From positions 535,862 through 599,861 of the forward strand of contig NW_012236513.1 of assembly GCF_000787575.1 (NCBI RefSeq): DNA of 64,000 nucleotides, in the 5' to 3' direction. Below are positions 1 to 11,149 of the stretch, one piece after another (the first letter of the stretch is position 1; each line of letters starts with the position of its first letter). A program made the position numbers and the translations under genes. The stretch is from Acytostelium subglobosum LB1 (Eukaryota > Evosea > Eumycetozoa > Acytosteliales > Acytosteliaceae). The notes beneath the pieces are model-generated. The model had not been told where the DNA came from. It was given only the letters and a program-made list of their open reading frames with translations, and searched no databases.

Positions 1-355
1 TGAGCTCTCTAGAGTCAAGACCAAACCATAAATTCAACGAACTATCCTTTTTGGTTCACAACCACACTTGTGCTCATACAAAACTCATGTTTTTCTCATT
101 TTACAACATTCATTCTTTGTTTGTTACCAAAATTGGTTGGTTCATTGAAGTTATGGTTTGTGTCTCGGGATTGCAAGCTCAGGTTTGAAGACAAGATAAG
201 GGCAAACTCAGTCCCTAGATTGAAAGAGTAGACTTGTACAAACCAACCTATCCCATTTCATCTTCATTCAAACAGTCTATTATAAATAGTGTTTCAGAAA
301 TGACATCATTCAAATCATCTAAACAGATAACAATCAATCAATCAAACAAATAACA
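1..355. other. Upstream region of the His/Gln-rich gene
   Basis: No convincing coding sequence. It holds a TATA-like element at 281-288 and then a leader rich in CAAT tetranucleotides that runs into the ATG at 356. The far left is the edge of the window, so an upstream neighbour cannot be judged. Confidence 0.6.
281..288 (+). promoter_or_regulatory. TATA-like box TATAAATA
   Basis: TATAAATA lies 68-75 bases before the ATG at 356, a plausible core-promoter spacing with a short leader. Seen directly; function is inferred from position and match. Confidence 0.45.
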
Positions 356-1717
356 ATGACTTACGAATCAAACTTTAACAGCAGCAGCAACAGCAAAAAT
401 AACAGCAATGTTATAATCAATGAACAACTTGTTCAACCAACAACAACAACAACATCAGTACCAATGTACCCTGGCCTGATGCCCCAGGAGCAGTTCCAAC
501 CAAGAATGCATCATCACATGCATCACCACGGACATCATGGTCATCATGGTCATCACGGCCGTCACGGTGGAATGCACCAAGGTCGCTTCCATCGCCAGCA
601 CAACACCCATCAATGTGGAGCTGATATCAATCAACTCGTACAACCAATGTACAGTGTGACAATCACTCCAACTCCAACTCCAATCTCAGCTCCAGCTCCA
701 GCTCCAGCTCCAGTTCAAGTAGGAGCACCAATCTATCCAGGACAAGTCCCAAACCATGGAATGCACCGTCGTCACCATGGTCATGGAATGCACCAAAGCC
801 ACTTCCATCGTCATCAGCTCCCCAACATGCAGCCAACCGTTCATCAGGGACCCTATCAAATGGGAATGGGATGCAACAACCAGCGCATGGAGAACAGGAT
901 GGTGAGAAAGATCGCCAAGATGGAGATGATGTATCATGGTCCACAGGTCCAAGTGAACCCAAGCTACTCCCAGTGGGGTTGGGGCAACTGCAACAACAAC
1001 ATCTCCCAAGCTTCAGCTCCCGTGCCTGCACCAGCAGCAACAGTCAAACTAGCTCGTGAGGACAACAACATCATGACCAAGCAAGAGAGACAGGCTCAGA
1101 AGATCGAGAAGAAGCAGATGAGACTCAAGATGCTGACGGAGAAGAAGCAAGCAATGATCGAGAGACTCACTGCCAAGCTGGAGATGAGGAGAGCAGCACC
1201 CAACCACAAGTTCCCAAACTGGGAGGCCAGGATCCAAGAGAAGCTCGAGAGGAAGAAGGCTTGCTTCGACAGGAAGATCACCAATGTTCAGTGCAAGATA
1301 GCTGAAATCCAGTCCCGAGCAACTCCAGTGGAGACCATTGCCCCAAGCAAGGTAGTTGTTGGTGAACCCCAACAGCAACCACAGCAGCCCCAGCAGCAGC
1401 CCCAGCAGCAGTCCCAGCAGCAGCCACAACAGCAGCCACAACAACATGGTCATGGTCATGGTCATGGTCGCTGGTTCGAATCAAGAGTGGAGAAGAGGAT
1501 CAATGATATGGTCGAGGAGCATCAAGCTGGTGATATCATTCCAATCAATGATGTCAAGCAGAGAATCATTGAGATGAGGATGGCCAAGATGCAAGAGCTA
1601 ATCAATCAGAACTTTGCCAAGTTGACCCTGAAGAGCACCGATCATTATCAAGTCATGGACAATGGTGACATCAAGGTGCTTCCAAGACCAACCCCAACCG
1701 TGTCTGCCAGTCAATAA
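356..1717 (+). CDS. His/Gln/Pro-rich protein, function unknown
   Basis: A single open frame of 453 residues without introns. I do not recognise a family. The N-terminal half is low complexity: an Asn/Ser start, then runs of His with Gly (about residues 51-70), Pro/Ala repeats, and a second His-rich block. The middle (about 230-320) is a charged, Lys/Glu/Arg-rich helical segment with coiled-coil character. It is followed by a Pro-Gln repeat (about 340-362), a short His-Gly run and a second charged helical tail. A TATA-like box sits at 281-288 and the leader is CAAT-rich, as for other genes here. The His clusters could bind metal, but that is only inference. The length of the frame and its codon use make it a real gene. 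Antisense frames over it are shadows of the repeats. Confidence 0.75.
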   Translation: MTYESNFNSSSNSKNNSNVIINEQLVQPTTTTTSVPMYPGLMPQEQFQPRMHHHMHHHGHHGHHGHHGRHGGMHQGRFHRQHNTHQCGADINQLVQPMYSVTITPTPTPISAPAPAPAPVQVGAPIYPGQVPNHGMHRRHHGHGMHQSHFHRHQLPNMQPTVHQGPYQMGMGCNNQRMENRMVRKIAKMEMMYHGPQVQVNPSYSQWGWGNCNNNISQASAPVPAPAATVKLAREDNNIMTKQERQAQKIEKKQMRLKMLTEKKQAMIERLTAKLEMRRAAPNHKFPNWEARIQEKLERKKACFDRKITNVQCKIAEIQSRATPVETIAPSKVVVGEPQQQPQQPQQQPQQQSQQQPQQQPQQHGHGHGHGRWFESRVEKRINDMVEEHQAGDIIPINDVKQRIIEMRMAKMQELINQNFAKLTLKSTDHYQVMDNGDIKVLPRPTPTVSASQ

Positions 1718-2032
1718 TTTGGCCACATAGATGCTTGAGGCATCTCAACAACTTTCAATCCCGGGTATAAAATAATAACAAAATAATAAAAAAAAATAAT
1801 CTGCCCATATTAGTATATTTGTATTTATTGATTTGAATTATTCCAGAGTGATAGAGTAAATATTAGGAGTGAGGTTTGGGATAGTTCCAATAAATTGAGT
1901 GATTAATTGTTTGAAAGAGTGGATTTGGTATCAAATATACTTGGACCAACCTGGATAAAATCGACAGGTGGCCCAAATAATATTATATAAATTTATTTAC
2001 AAACAACCTATATATTAACAACTATTTGAAAT
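1718..2032. other. Convergent intergenic region
   Basis: Lies between two converging genes. It contains several AATAA-type stretches near 1765-1800 that could serve polyadenylation for the plus-strand gene. Nothing else seen. Confidence 0.5.
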
Positions 2033-3163
2033 TTAGAAACACTTCTTGTGAACTATTGATGGTCCACACTCATCATACTCCTCCTTTGATATCCACATTT
2101 GTTGGAATGTGCTCAATGATGCAAGTATGGAACCTCCAATCCAAACTGAGTACTTGCGCTCGGGTGGTGCAACGATCTTGACACGGATGGTCGATGGGGC
2201 CAGCATTGACAACTCCTTGTGCATCCTCTCAGTGATGCCTGGGTACATTGTCGAACCACCAGACATCACGACATTGCTGTACAGCTCCTTTCTGATGTCC
2301 ACATCACACTTCATGATGGAGTTGTATGTAGTCTCGTGGATTCCACTCGACTCCATGCCGAGGAATGATGGTCTGAATAATGCCTCGGGTACACGGAATC
2401 GCTCGTTTCCAATCGTGATCACCTGGCCATCAGGCAGCTCGTAACTCTTCTCCAACATTGATGAGTTGGCGGCAGTCGCCATCTCGGCCGCAAAGTCTTG
2501 GGCCACGTAGCACAGCTTTTCCTTGATGTCGCGAACAATCTCGCGCTCAGCACTCGTGGTGAATGAGTATCCACGCTCGGTGAGGATCTTGGCTAGGTAG
2601 TCGGTCAGGTCACGGCCAGCAAGGTCCAATCTCATGATGGCATGTGGGAGTGCGTAGCCCTCAAAAATTGGTACTGTATGAGTAACTCCATCACCAGAGT
2701 CCATGACTATGCCAGTTGTGCGACCAGAGGCATACAGTGACAGCACGGCTTGGATGGCAACATACATGGCGGGTGTGTTGAATGTCTCAAACATGATCTG
2801 AGTCATCTTCTCGCGGTTGGCCTTGGGGTTGAGTGGGGCCTCGGTCAACAACACTGGGTGCTCCTCAGGTGCAACACGCAACTCATTGTAGAATGTATGA
2901 TGCCAGATCTTCTCCATGTCGTCCCAGTTGGTGACAATACCATGCTCGATCGGGTATCTGAGTGTGAGCATGCCACGCATAGACTGGGCTTCATCACCAA
3001 CATAACTGTCCTTCTGGCCCATTCCGACCATCACACCAGTATATCTTGGTCTTCCAACGATTGATGGGAACACAGCACGTGGAGCATCATCTCCTGCGAA
3101 TCCAGCCTTGCACATTCCAGATCCATTATCAATTACCAATGCAGTTACTTCGTCGATATCCAT
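2033..3163 (-). CDS. Divergent actin isoform
   Basis: A full-length, intronless actin of 376 residues, the length of dictyostelid conventional actins, ending in the classic KCF. The nucleotide-binding loops ([19 protein letters not shown] near residues 12-30; [13 protein letters not shown] near 155-167) and the C-terminal WISKEEYDE region are intact, so it should fold and bind ATP. It departs from conventional actin at positions that are normally fixed. The usual His before TGVMVGMGQ is Tyr (Y41 here, H40 in muscle numbering). SKRGILTLKYP is read as [11 protein letters not shown], and KLAYVALDF as KLCYVAQDF. It is therefore a paralog rather than a housekeeping actin gene, either specialised or under relaxed constraint. 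A minus-strand TATA-like box lies at 3283-3291. Identity as an actin is certain; its specialised role is not known. Confidence 0.95.
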
Positions 3164-3282
3164 TATGTATGTTGATTGATTGATTGATTAATTAATATTA
3201 GTATTTAGATATATTTGTAGTTATATTATATGTTGTTGTTGTTGTTGTTGTTTGATATATTACCATGGATGTCAATGAATGA

Positions 3283-3291
3283 CTATTTATA
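3283..3291 (-). promoter_or_regulatory. TATA-like box
   Basis: Minus-strand TATAAATAG, about 120 bases before the actin ATG. Position and match only. Confidence 0.4.
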
Positions 3292-3342
3292 AGTTTGTAA
3301 TATCGCCAGGTTTCCAAGTCTTTGAGTTTGAAACATTCCATA

Positions 3343-3357
3343 CACCCACACGCACCA
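3343..3357 (-). promoter_or_regulatory. G-box-like GT-rich element
   Basis: On the minus strand reads TGGTGCGTGTGGGTG, resembling the G/T-rich boxes bound by the dictyostelid G-box binding factor. It lies about 50 bases upstream of the TATA-like box of the actin gene. The match is by eye; binding is inferred. Confidence 0.3.
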
Positions 3358-3749
3358 CTTCAAATCAAACCAATCCAAATCCTTGAATTTGTGGAGAACT
3401 TGTGTGAACTCCCACATTTCGAAACCATGCCTCTCTGATGACTGTGTGTGACTAGTCAGGTGCCAAACAAACCGAGTGAACTTGATGACTTACCCATGGG
3501 TATCTTGACCGACATGTCGCTTGACCAGGGTGAACCACCCTACCTCCACAAATGACAACGGTATTCTACAATAATATGATATAATATGAAGAGGGGATCG
3601 TTTATTAGACAGGGTTGTTGTGGATGGGATGATTGAGTGAATGAATGGAAGTAAAGTTGTACAAATACAAATGTGTAATATATAATATATGTATATAATG
3701 ATGATGCCTGTAAGGTATACTTGCAAAGGGGTGACTGTGGACATAGGAT

Positions 3750-5547
3750 CTAAATGAATACTTCAACTTGTCCAACTGTTTCAATGAATGGATAGAGGAA
3801 GATTCTTGTGAGGAAGTAAAAGATGATTCCAAATGCAATTGATATGGGCAGTGCAGGCAATGCCTTCTTGAATATCGCCAGCAAGATAAGTGTAGCAAAG
3901 AGTCCCTAAGAGTACATCAATCAAACATAACATGTTAGTTCTGGGTGTGATTGCCATGGTAGGCCTTGAAATAATAATATCAATAACTTACAGTAATAAT
4001 GGCAACAAAGCATGTGAATACTGTGCTGATATCGAACAGGGCAGCTCTGCCCATGAGTACACTGTAGAATACAAAGTCGCCAAGACCAAGCTTAAGACTT
4101 CTCTTTGGCTCCTCGACCATCTCCTCGACGACAACTTGATCACCCTCCTGTTGTTGAGCCTGTGGTTGTTGTTGATCCTCTTGTCCCTCACCAAGGTTGT
4201 CTCCTTGAGCTCGTGGTTGCTGTGGTGGCGGTGACTGTTGTTGCTGTTGCTGCTGTGGCTGATCATATGGACGACTTGGAGGCTCAAAGTTGGCGTTGTA
4301 AATCAATGCTGGAATGGTCTCATTCCTCTCCTGTGCAGTCTCAACCAACACTCTCAATGGACCCTTTGGACACAACACAGCAAACAGGTCTAGATGATAA
4401 TGGCCATGGTGTTAGTCAGTCATGTGATTGATGATTGTATTGAGACCAAACATACCATAAATAGAGATGACAGCCAAGATGGTCCAGGTAGTCCACTCTG
4501 GCATCCTGGTGAATGAGATGGCCATCAATGCAGAGATTACCACGAGATAGGTTTGATTGAGCAATGTTGGTGCGTACCAAAAGATTGATATAATGCCTCC
4601 AACACTAAAGTTAAACATTACAAATGCGAATGTGACCCAGTCTAGTGGCAGGTTATTGGCTTCAAGCATTGCCCTGTTGGATATAAGTGTAAGTATGATT
4701 GATTGCTTGATTGATTAAGACCTGATTGAAGTGAACACTTACAGGAAGATATAACCACCTGTTGCACCGAGGAGAATGCCAACTGAGAGGAATAACCATG
4801 TGTAGATAGCCTTTAGACAACGGTATTTGTATAATAGTACAAAGCATACTGTTGTCAATAGAATGATCACCAAGAATACCAATCCATTCAACAGTGACTG
4901 CCATATAAGTGTACCTGTTGAAGGCGATGAACCACCCTCTTCGCCACTATATATAATCACTCCAATGTTGCCTGCCGAGCTATATTACATAATGTGTTAG
5001 TCAATTGAATGATTGATTGAATGGACTATCGGGTGATTCGATTCACTCTTACCCTAGATAGCTGTTGTTGCTAGAGTTCAATGATCTGACTGCCCAGACG
5101 ACCAAGAACATTGTGATTGTTACAGGTTTCTGATTGAGTGAGCGGATGGATTAGTTGAGTTAGTCAATCACATGATTGATTGAATGATTGAATGAGACTT
5201 ACGAGAATGGCGAGGATCATGTTTGAGAAGTCCTCCAAGTCAGCTTCTTCGTCATCGTCATACTCTTGTTGTTGTTGCTGTTGTTGTTGTTGTGAACCAC
5301 CGATCAATGTAGTATTCTCTGATGGTTCATTTATACTATCTGATTTATGATCTACTAATGATATCTCTTCTCCATCTCCATCATCATCATTATCATTATT
5401 ATTCCTATTATTATTGCTACTACTACTACTGCTACCTGAAGCAGCAGTCGTCTGTCTCAACATATATGCAATGCCATCTTGATCTTGATCTTGATCTAAA
5501 TCATTCTCATCCTCTAATGAGAAGAATCCATCATTATTCTTTGACAT
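3750..5547 (-). CDS. psen: Presenilin, catalytic subunit of gamma-secretase
   Basis: Six exons rebuilt by hand: 5203-5547, 5053-5129, 4743-4979, 4456-4673, 3992-4389, 3750-3905, joining in frame to 476 residues. It is a multipass intramembrane aspartyl protease. The first catalytic Asp is in TM6, [16 protein letters not shown] (about D293); its codon is split by the fourth intron. The second is in TM7, [12 protein letters not shown] (about D397), with the GxGD signature. The PALP motif is near residues 442-445. The N-terminal 115 residues are acidic with Ser, Asn and Gln runs. The cytosolic loop between the two Asp residues is Gln/Pro-rich (about 335-375). All active-site elements are present, so an active enzyme is expected. 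Whether this is the psenA or psenB ortholog cannot be settled by eye. Confidence 0.93.
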
Positions 5548-5886
5548 ATTTATTATATGTTATATATCTCTATATATATATATATATTACAACTAACTAA
5601 CTAACTTAAAAGAGATATTATAACAATGTCATAAGATAAGTTAAGTGTGAGTGTGTTAGTTTGATTGTCCAAGATGTTGCCAACATTGCAAAACACTCTA
5701 ATTGTTCAAATAATCTCGAATTTCATTTTATTTAACAAATTGAGAGTTTTGAGGGTGTTGTCGAAAAGACGAGTCCTTCGTTTCTTTGTCAATCACTCAC
5801 TCATTCACACATTCACTCTTGACGACAACTACTTATATACACATTCATAGATATACATATAGATATATTTATTTAGTTAATAAGTT
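5548..5886. other. Divergent promoter region, presenilin / RRP12
   Basis: A+T-rich spacer between two divergently transcribed genes, with a TA repeat near 5570-5586. A GAGTTTTGAGGGTG stretch lies near 5743. No open frame that looks coding. Confidence 0.5.
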
Positions 5887-8800
5887 ATGGTTGTCAATAT
5901 ACCTATTAGCGAAATATTCCCTACTTTGTCGGCAACTTCAGAGTCTGAATCAACAAAGAGATTATTGGTAGTACTCAATGCAGTCACTGATGTGATCAAG
6001 GCAAAGAATGCCCCAATTCAACCAACATCATACTTTGCTCTATTGTTAGCATCACTCAATGAGAACTCTTATAAACAAGGTCAGAAGCATGATCTACTCA
6101 AGTTACTATCACTCGTAATCACAAGGTATATCACCTCAATCAATCAGTCAATCATTCGATTATTCATATTAACATGCAATCATGATCAATCAATAGAATA
6201 TCGATAGGAGTTGTTAGAAGTCATGGAGATAGTATTATACAGATGATGTCAAAGAATATAGAGTCAGAGTTGGTGAATGAGAATGTGGTCAAGCCATCGT
6301 TGGTGTTGATTGGACATGTGTTGACACATGCCGATGTGGAGAGTTGGAATGCATTGGAGAGACGCCAAGCTCTCAGCCTGTTGCTGAGCAGCGCAGTCGA
6401 TGATAGAAGCAAGGTGCGTCATAGAGCATTGCAGCAGGTGGTCCTCGTGCTGAACAGCATCGGCGTGTCAAACACCCGCAGCGTAGGCCTGAACAAGTCG
6501 ATCGCACAGCTCTGCTGCCAGTTCTGTCTGGAGGTGTTTGAGCACGTCAGCAGCGCCACAATGCAGAAGGCATTCTACACGTTGGCCATCAGCCACGAGC
6601 TCATCCCGCTGCTGCCACCCTCGCTCATCTCGGAGCTGGTCGAGGCCATCATCCGCGTGTCACAGCTGGGCAACAGCGCCATCACGCCCATCTGCTACAA
6701 GACCATCGGTTCACTCTTTATCCGTACCAATCAGCTGCGCGCGCCACACATCCAGCAACTGATCGACGTGTTGCACTCTCAGACACCAAATGGCATTGAC
6801 CATCGCTCCATCGTCACCTACACCGAGCTGCTCACCCTTGCCTACCTGCACTTCCACCGTCTCGACCGCACCCTCTCCAACCAACACATTCACAACTATT
6901 TCAAGAACCTCATGTCCAACTTTAGCTCGGACAACCAAGATCTTAACAGAGTCACAATGGATGGATTTAGAGTGAGTCTCAATCAATCAATCATTGGAGC
7001 TATTCCATCGGATCACTAACATCCCACTCGCCCAACAGAACATCATATTCGAATGCATTAACGAGGATGTTATTGCACAGGCAGACACTCAAGCAATTTC
7101 GCCACTCAAGACTATTGTGGAGACATTCGAGTCTGGCACCAAGTTGACTTATAGACACTCGTGGGAGTTGATTCTCCGCGTGGTCTCTGCGCTTTATGAG
7201 CAGCTTGGACCAAAGGCACACCCTTTGCTCAACAATATATTGGTGGGAGTCGATGCCATGAACCAGGTACACGACGTGCGTTGCCGTCCAGCCATCCACC
7301 AGCTGTTTGGAACGGTCATCTCGGCGATCGGCCCCAAGAACTTCCTGGCCGTGCTGCCACTCAACCTGGACGCGCCACCCCACGGCAAGGAACGTATCAA
7401 CAGAGGCTGGTTGCTTCAGATCCTGCACGACCACATCAAGTGCACCGATCTGCAGTTCTTCATTGACTACTTCCTGCCCATGACCAAGACTATCCGCAAC
7501 AAGTCCAAGGAGTCCGAGTCGGACGGCAAGGTCATCGAGGCCAAGAACCTGATGATCCTCTACCAGCAGATCTGGGAGTTGCTGCCCGGATTCATGAACA
7601 GACCTCGCGATCTGGTCACCTCATTCAAGGCTATCGCCAAGACATTGGGCACTACCCTGCAGGACGAGCCCACGCTGAGAAGCGTTGTGTGCATGGCGCT
7701 CACCCACATGATCAATCAGCTGGTGGAGGCTCGCGACACCAAGTCCATGATGCTGCTGCTGCCGCTCAGGACCAGACATCTGACCATGAGTCAGCAGCTG
7801 GCCGAGGACTCGATCAAGTCCGTAGCCCAGTTCGCCAAGAACTACCTCCCCATCATGTTCAACATATTCCCAGTTTCGACGCACGAGCAGAGGAGTAACA
7901 TCATCGACACAATCGAAGCGTACGTGTCCATCACCGACACCAACACACTAAACTCACTGTTCAAGAACCTGGTCACCAAGCTGTTGGAGGCCCTGGCCGA
8001 GGAGGGCGTCGACAAGAAGGACGACAAGATGAAGGATGACACCGAGGCCAAGACCAAGCCCGAGGAGAAGAAGAAGTCCAAGAAGTACTACCTCACAGAC
8101 TTGACCGTCGGATTCGTCAAGCACTTGGACGAGGAGAACATCAGGACACTGTACAAGGTCATCAAGCCTCAGCTCAAGTGCTCCGACTCTGGCCTGCAGA
8201 AGCGTTCATTCAAGGTGCTGGTCAAGATGTGCGAGCATCACCCACACTTTATCGTGCAGAGCATGGACAAGCTGCGCTCTATCCTCGTCACAGACCTGAT
8301 GCAGTGCGCATCCAACATCAAGAAGACGAGACTAAAGTGTCTGCGTGAGGTCATCGTCACCATATCCAAAGAGGGCGATAAGAACAAGAAGGGCGAGCAC
8401 GACGACGAAGATGAAGAATTGGAAGAGGACAACAAGGAAGCAATGCCACGCAAGCTCAAGACAAGCTGGACACAGCTCAAGAAGAAGTTCATCCCATCAA
8501 TCCTGCCCGACATCTTGCTCTGCACAAAGGAGTCCAACAACAGACTGCGCGAGCTTGCCAACGAGTTGCTGATCGAGTGTGGTAACATTGTTTGTATGAT
8601 TGGCAGCAAGCTGGCCATTCCCAAGCGTGGCGTGTCACTGGAGGACACCATCCATCAGTCACAGAAGGAGTCAATTAGCGAGTACATCACATTGGTGGCT
8701 GGAGGTCTAGGTTCGCAGACACCAGGCATGGTCAGCGCCACCGTTATCGCGCTCACCCGTGTCATCCATAACTTCCGCCGTATGGTGGACAAGGCATTGG

Positions 8801-10042
8801 TGATTCCCATGCTGTCAATGATCATGGTGTTGACCAAGTCACAGAACCGTGACATTGTCAAGGCTGTGTTGGGACTGGTGCGTGTGGTGATGGCCTGTTT
8901 CAAGGACGAGGACCTCATCGAGCAGTACGTACAGACCTTGCTGGACGCCATGGCACACTGGGCCGAGCTGGACAAGAACTTCTTCCGCACGATCATTCAG
9001 ATCCTGTTGGAACGCATGATCAAACGTTATGGATTCGAGAAGATCATTGCCATGGCTCCAAATGATGGCCTNCAAGAAGATTGTCAACAACATCAGACGT
9101 AAGAAGGAGCGCTCCGAGCGCAAGAAGGAGGAGGCCGAGGCCAACATGAACAAGATGGTCGATCCAGTTACAGGCAAGGACGTCAGGTCAGTGCGCGGCA
9201 GCACATACGGCGGCGATGACGACGACGAGCAGATTGTGGGCGACGAGTCAGACGACAGTGACGACGACATTGAGGAGTTCCTTTTCAACGCCAAGAAGGC
9301 CAACAAGAACGCCGATCAGAACAACTTCATCGTGGAGGAGGGCGACGAGCCCATTGATTTCCTGGATAGGAATGCCATGAGCAGGATCGTCTCTACCAAG
9401 TCAGGCAAGCAGGCCGTGTCAGCCAGACAGGTGCCCCTCAACAACAATGGCATGGCCATTGACAAGAAGGCATTCGAGACCAACGACGAGGGCAAGTTGG
9501 TCATTGTCGATGATGAGGAGAAGAAGACAAAGGACAGGAAACGCTCGCGTGGCGCATCCTACCTGGACGAGGTGTTTGACAAGCAGTCACAAGAGTACGA
9601 GGCCAAGGCCGGCTACCGTGTCACCAAGGCCAAGGGCATAAAGAAGCGCGAGCGTGAGGAGGACAGCGATGACGACGAGGACGACGATATCCAGGAGGAT
9701 CTGCGATCGGCCTTCACTCAGAGGACATTCGCCACAGCCAAGACCGGCAAGACCACCCGATCAATGAAGAGCGGCATGTCCAACAAGGACGACTCTCGCA
9801 GCGAGAAGAACCTGCAGAGAATCGCCGCAGCCGCCGAGCGCTACAACCGTGTCAGAGGCATCAACACCAACGTCAACCTCAACGAGATTGGCTCGCAACA
9901 AAAGAAGGGCGACGTCAAGAAGGCCAAGGCCAAGTTCGAGCCATATGCCTACATCCCATTGGACCCAAAGGCGTTGAACAAGCGTACCAAACACAATGCC
10001 AGTTCACAATTCAAGACCATCCTAAAGAAGAGGAAGAACTAG
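5887..10042 (+). CDS. rrp12: RRP12-like ribosome biogenesis and export factor
   Basis: Three exons: 5887-6125, 6197-6971 and 7039-10042. The second-exon start uses the AG at 6195-6196, the one that keeps frame (reading ITR-ISIGVV). Together they encode about 1,338 residues, near the usual length of RRP12 (yeast about 1,230). The body is made of HEAT-like helical repeats with the NUC173 region. The last third is Lys/Arg-rich with acidic runs (DDDDEQIV, EDSDDDEDDD), typical of a nucleolar protein. RRP12 acts in export and maturation of 40S and 60S pre-ribosomes. The frame is broken by an ambiguous base at 9072; removing that one base restores GLKKIVNNIRRKKERSERKK. I treat this as a sequencing or assembly error, not a pseudogene, because both sides are well preserved. 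A polyadenylation-type AATAAA lies at 10124-10129. Confidence 0.92.
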
Positions 10043-10253
10043 ATTGTGTAGTAAGATCAACAACAACAAGGCCAACATGTTGTTGTCTGTCTGTTGCGCA
10101 CGCAGCAGCAGCATCAAGTGGCAATAAAGCAAACCGACCATGTTGCAGTGTGTCCATGATCGGTCTTTCGTTCGTAATACATTGATGAATTGATTGATTT
10201 GATTGATTGAAAGGAATGTAATGGAATCATTCCAATCGTACAATGTATTTACA

Positions 10254-11149
10254 TTACAGCATTCCTTCTTCGTATTCGTCATCCACTTCTTGATTGGTCG
10301 TTGCAGCTGATCTTCTTCGACTGTTGCTGTCATCTTCGTCATCCTTGTGACGACCAGATCTTTCATCATCATAGTCTTCTTCATCATTATGTTGCTCCTT
10401 GTTGTCACCAGTATTGTTCTTGTCATCATAACATTCTCTTCCAATCTTTGTATCATCTTCATCATCATCATTATCAACATCTTTATCATTATCCTCCTAT
10501 AAGGACGATCGATGTGCGTTAGCACAACTGCTACTACTCCGTACTATATTCATAAACTTACAAACTTATCATGTGTCCAAGATAAGTGTTGGTCCAGCTG
10601 CTGTACATGACCTCTTCCTCCTCTACTATCAAACGGATCCATTCGTCCTCCTCCTCGTCTGTGCATTGATCTTGATCCGCCTCCTCCTCTAAGGAAGCTC
10701 TTTGGTGTATGTCCAGTCCTTGAAACATCTCTGCCACCACCACCTCTATAGTGGCTATCTCCTCTGTCTCTGTCTCTATCTCTATCTCTATCATCTCTGC
10801 TATCTCTATTGTCTCTATATCTATCTCTATTGTCTCTATAGTCTCTATTGTTGTCATAACGTCCTCTGCTGCTGATGTTGTTATCACGATGATGATGTGA
10901 TCTACTGCCACTGCCACTACTATAGCCTCTATTAGACTGTCTTCTAAATGATGAAGGCAATGATGATGAAGAGTCGTCGTCTCTGCTGTCACTCTGTACC
11001 CATGACCTTGGTAGGTAGTCACGTTCACCTGATGAACCTCCTCCCTTCTCACTCTTGACCACGGTATGTACACTCTCGTAGTACTTTCTATATTTGTTGC
11101 CCTGTTGATGCTTAGGGATGCTGCCATCCTCCATTGATATATCAGACAT
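10254..11149 (-). CDS. Arg/Gly/Asp-rich protein, probably RNA-associated
   Basis: Two exons, 10562-11149 and 10254-10496, joined in phase 0 to 276 residues. I do not recognise the family. Residues about 60-165 are dominated by Arg-Asp repeats (DNRDRYRDNRDS, DRDRDRDRDRGD) and Gly-rich Arg motifs (RGGGGRD, RRGGGR), the composition seen in RS/RGG RNA-binding proteins. The C-terminal 80 residues are very acidic (VDNDDDEDD) and end in EYEEGML. The conserved-looking N-terminal part contains KYRKYYESVHTVVKSEK and YLPRSWV. A nuclear, RNA-linked role is an inference from composition only. Its 3' end converges on RRP12. The splice sites GTAAGT and TTATAG are good and the frame is continuous. Confidence 0.7.

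Larger units (their letters stand above)
3164..3749 (-). promoter_or_regulatory. Promoter region of the actin gene
   Basis: No coding sequence. On the minus strand it holds a CAAT-repeat leader directly before the ATG, a GTT/CAA trinucleotide run near 3233-3250, a TATA-like box and a GT-rich G-box-like stretch. The part above about 3600 is probably the 3' flank of presenilin. Confidence 0.5.
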
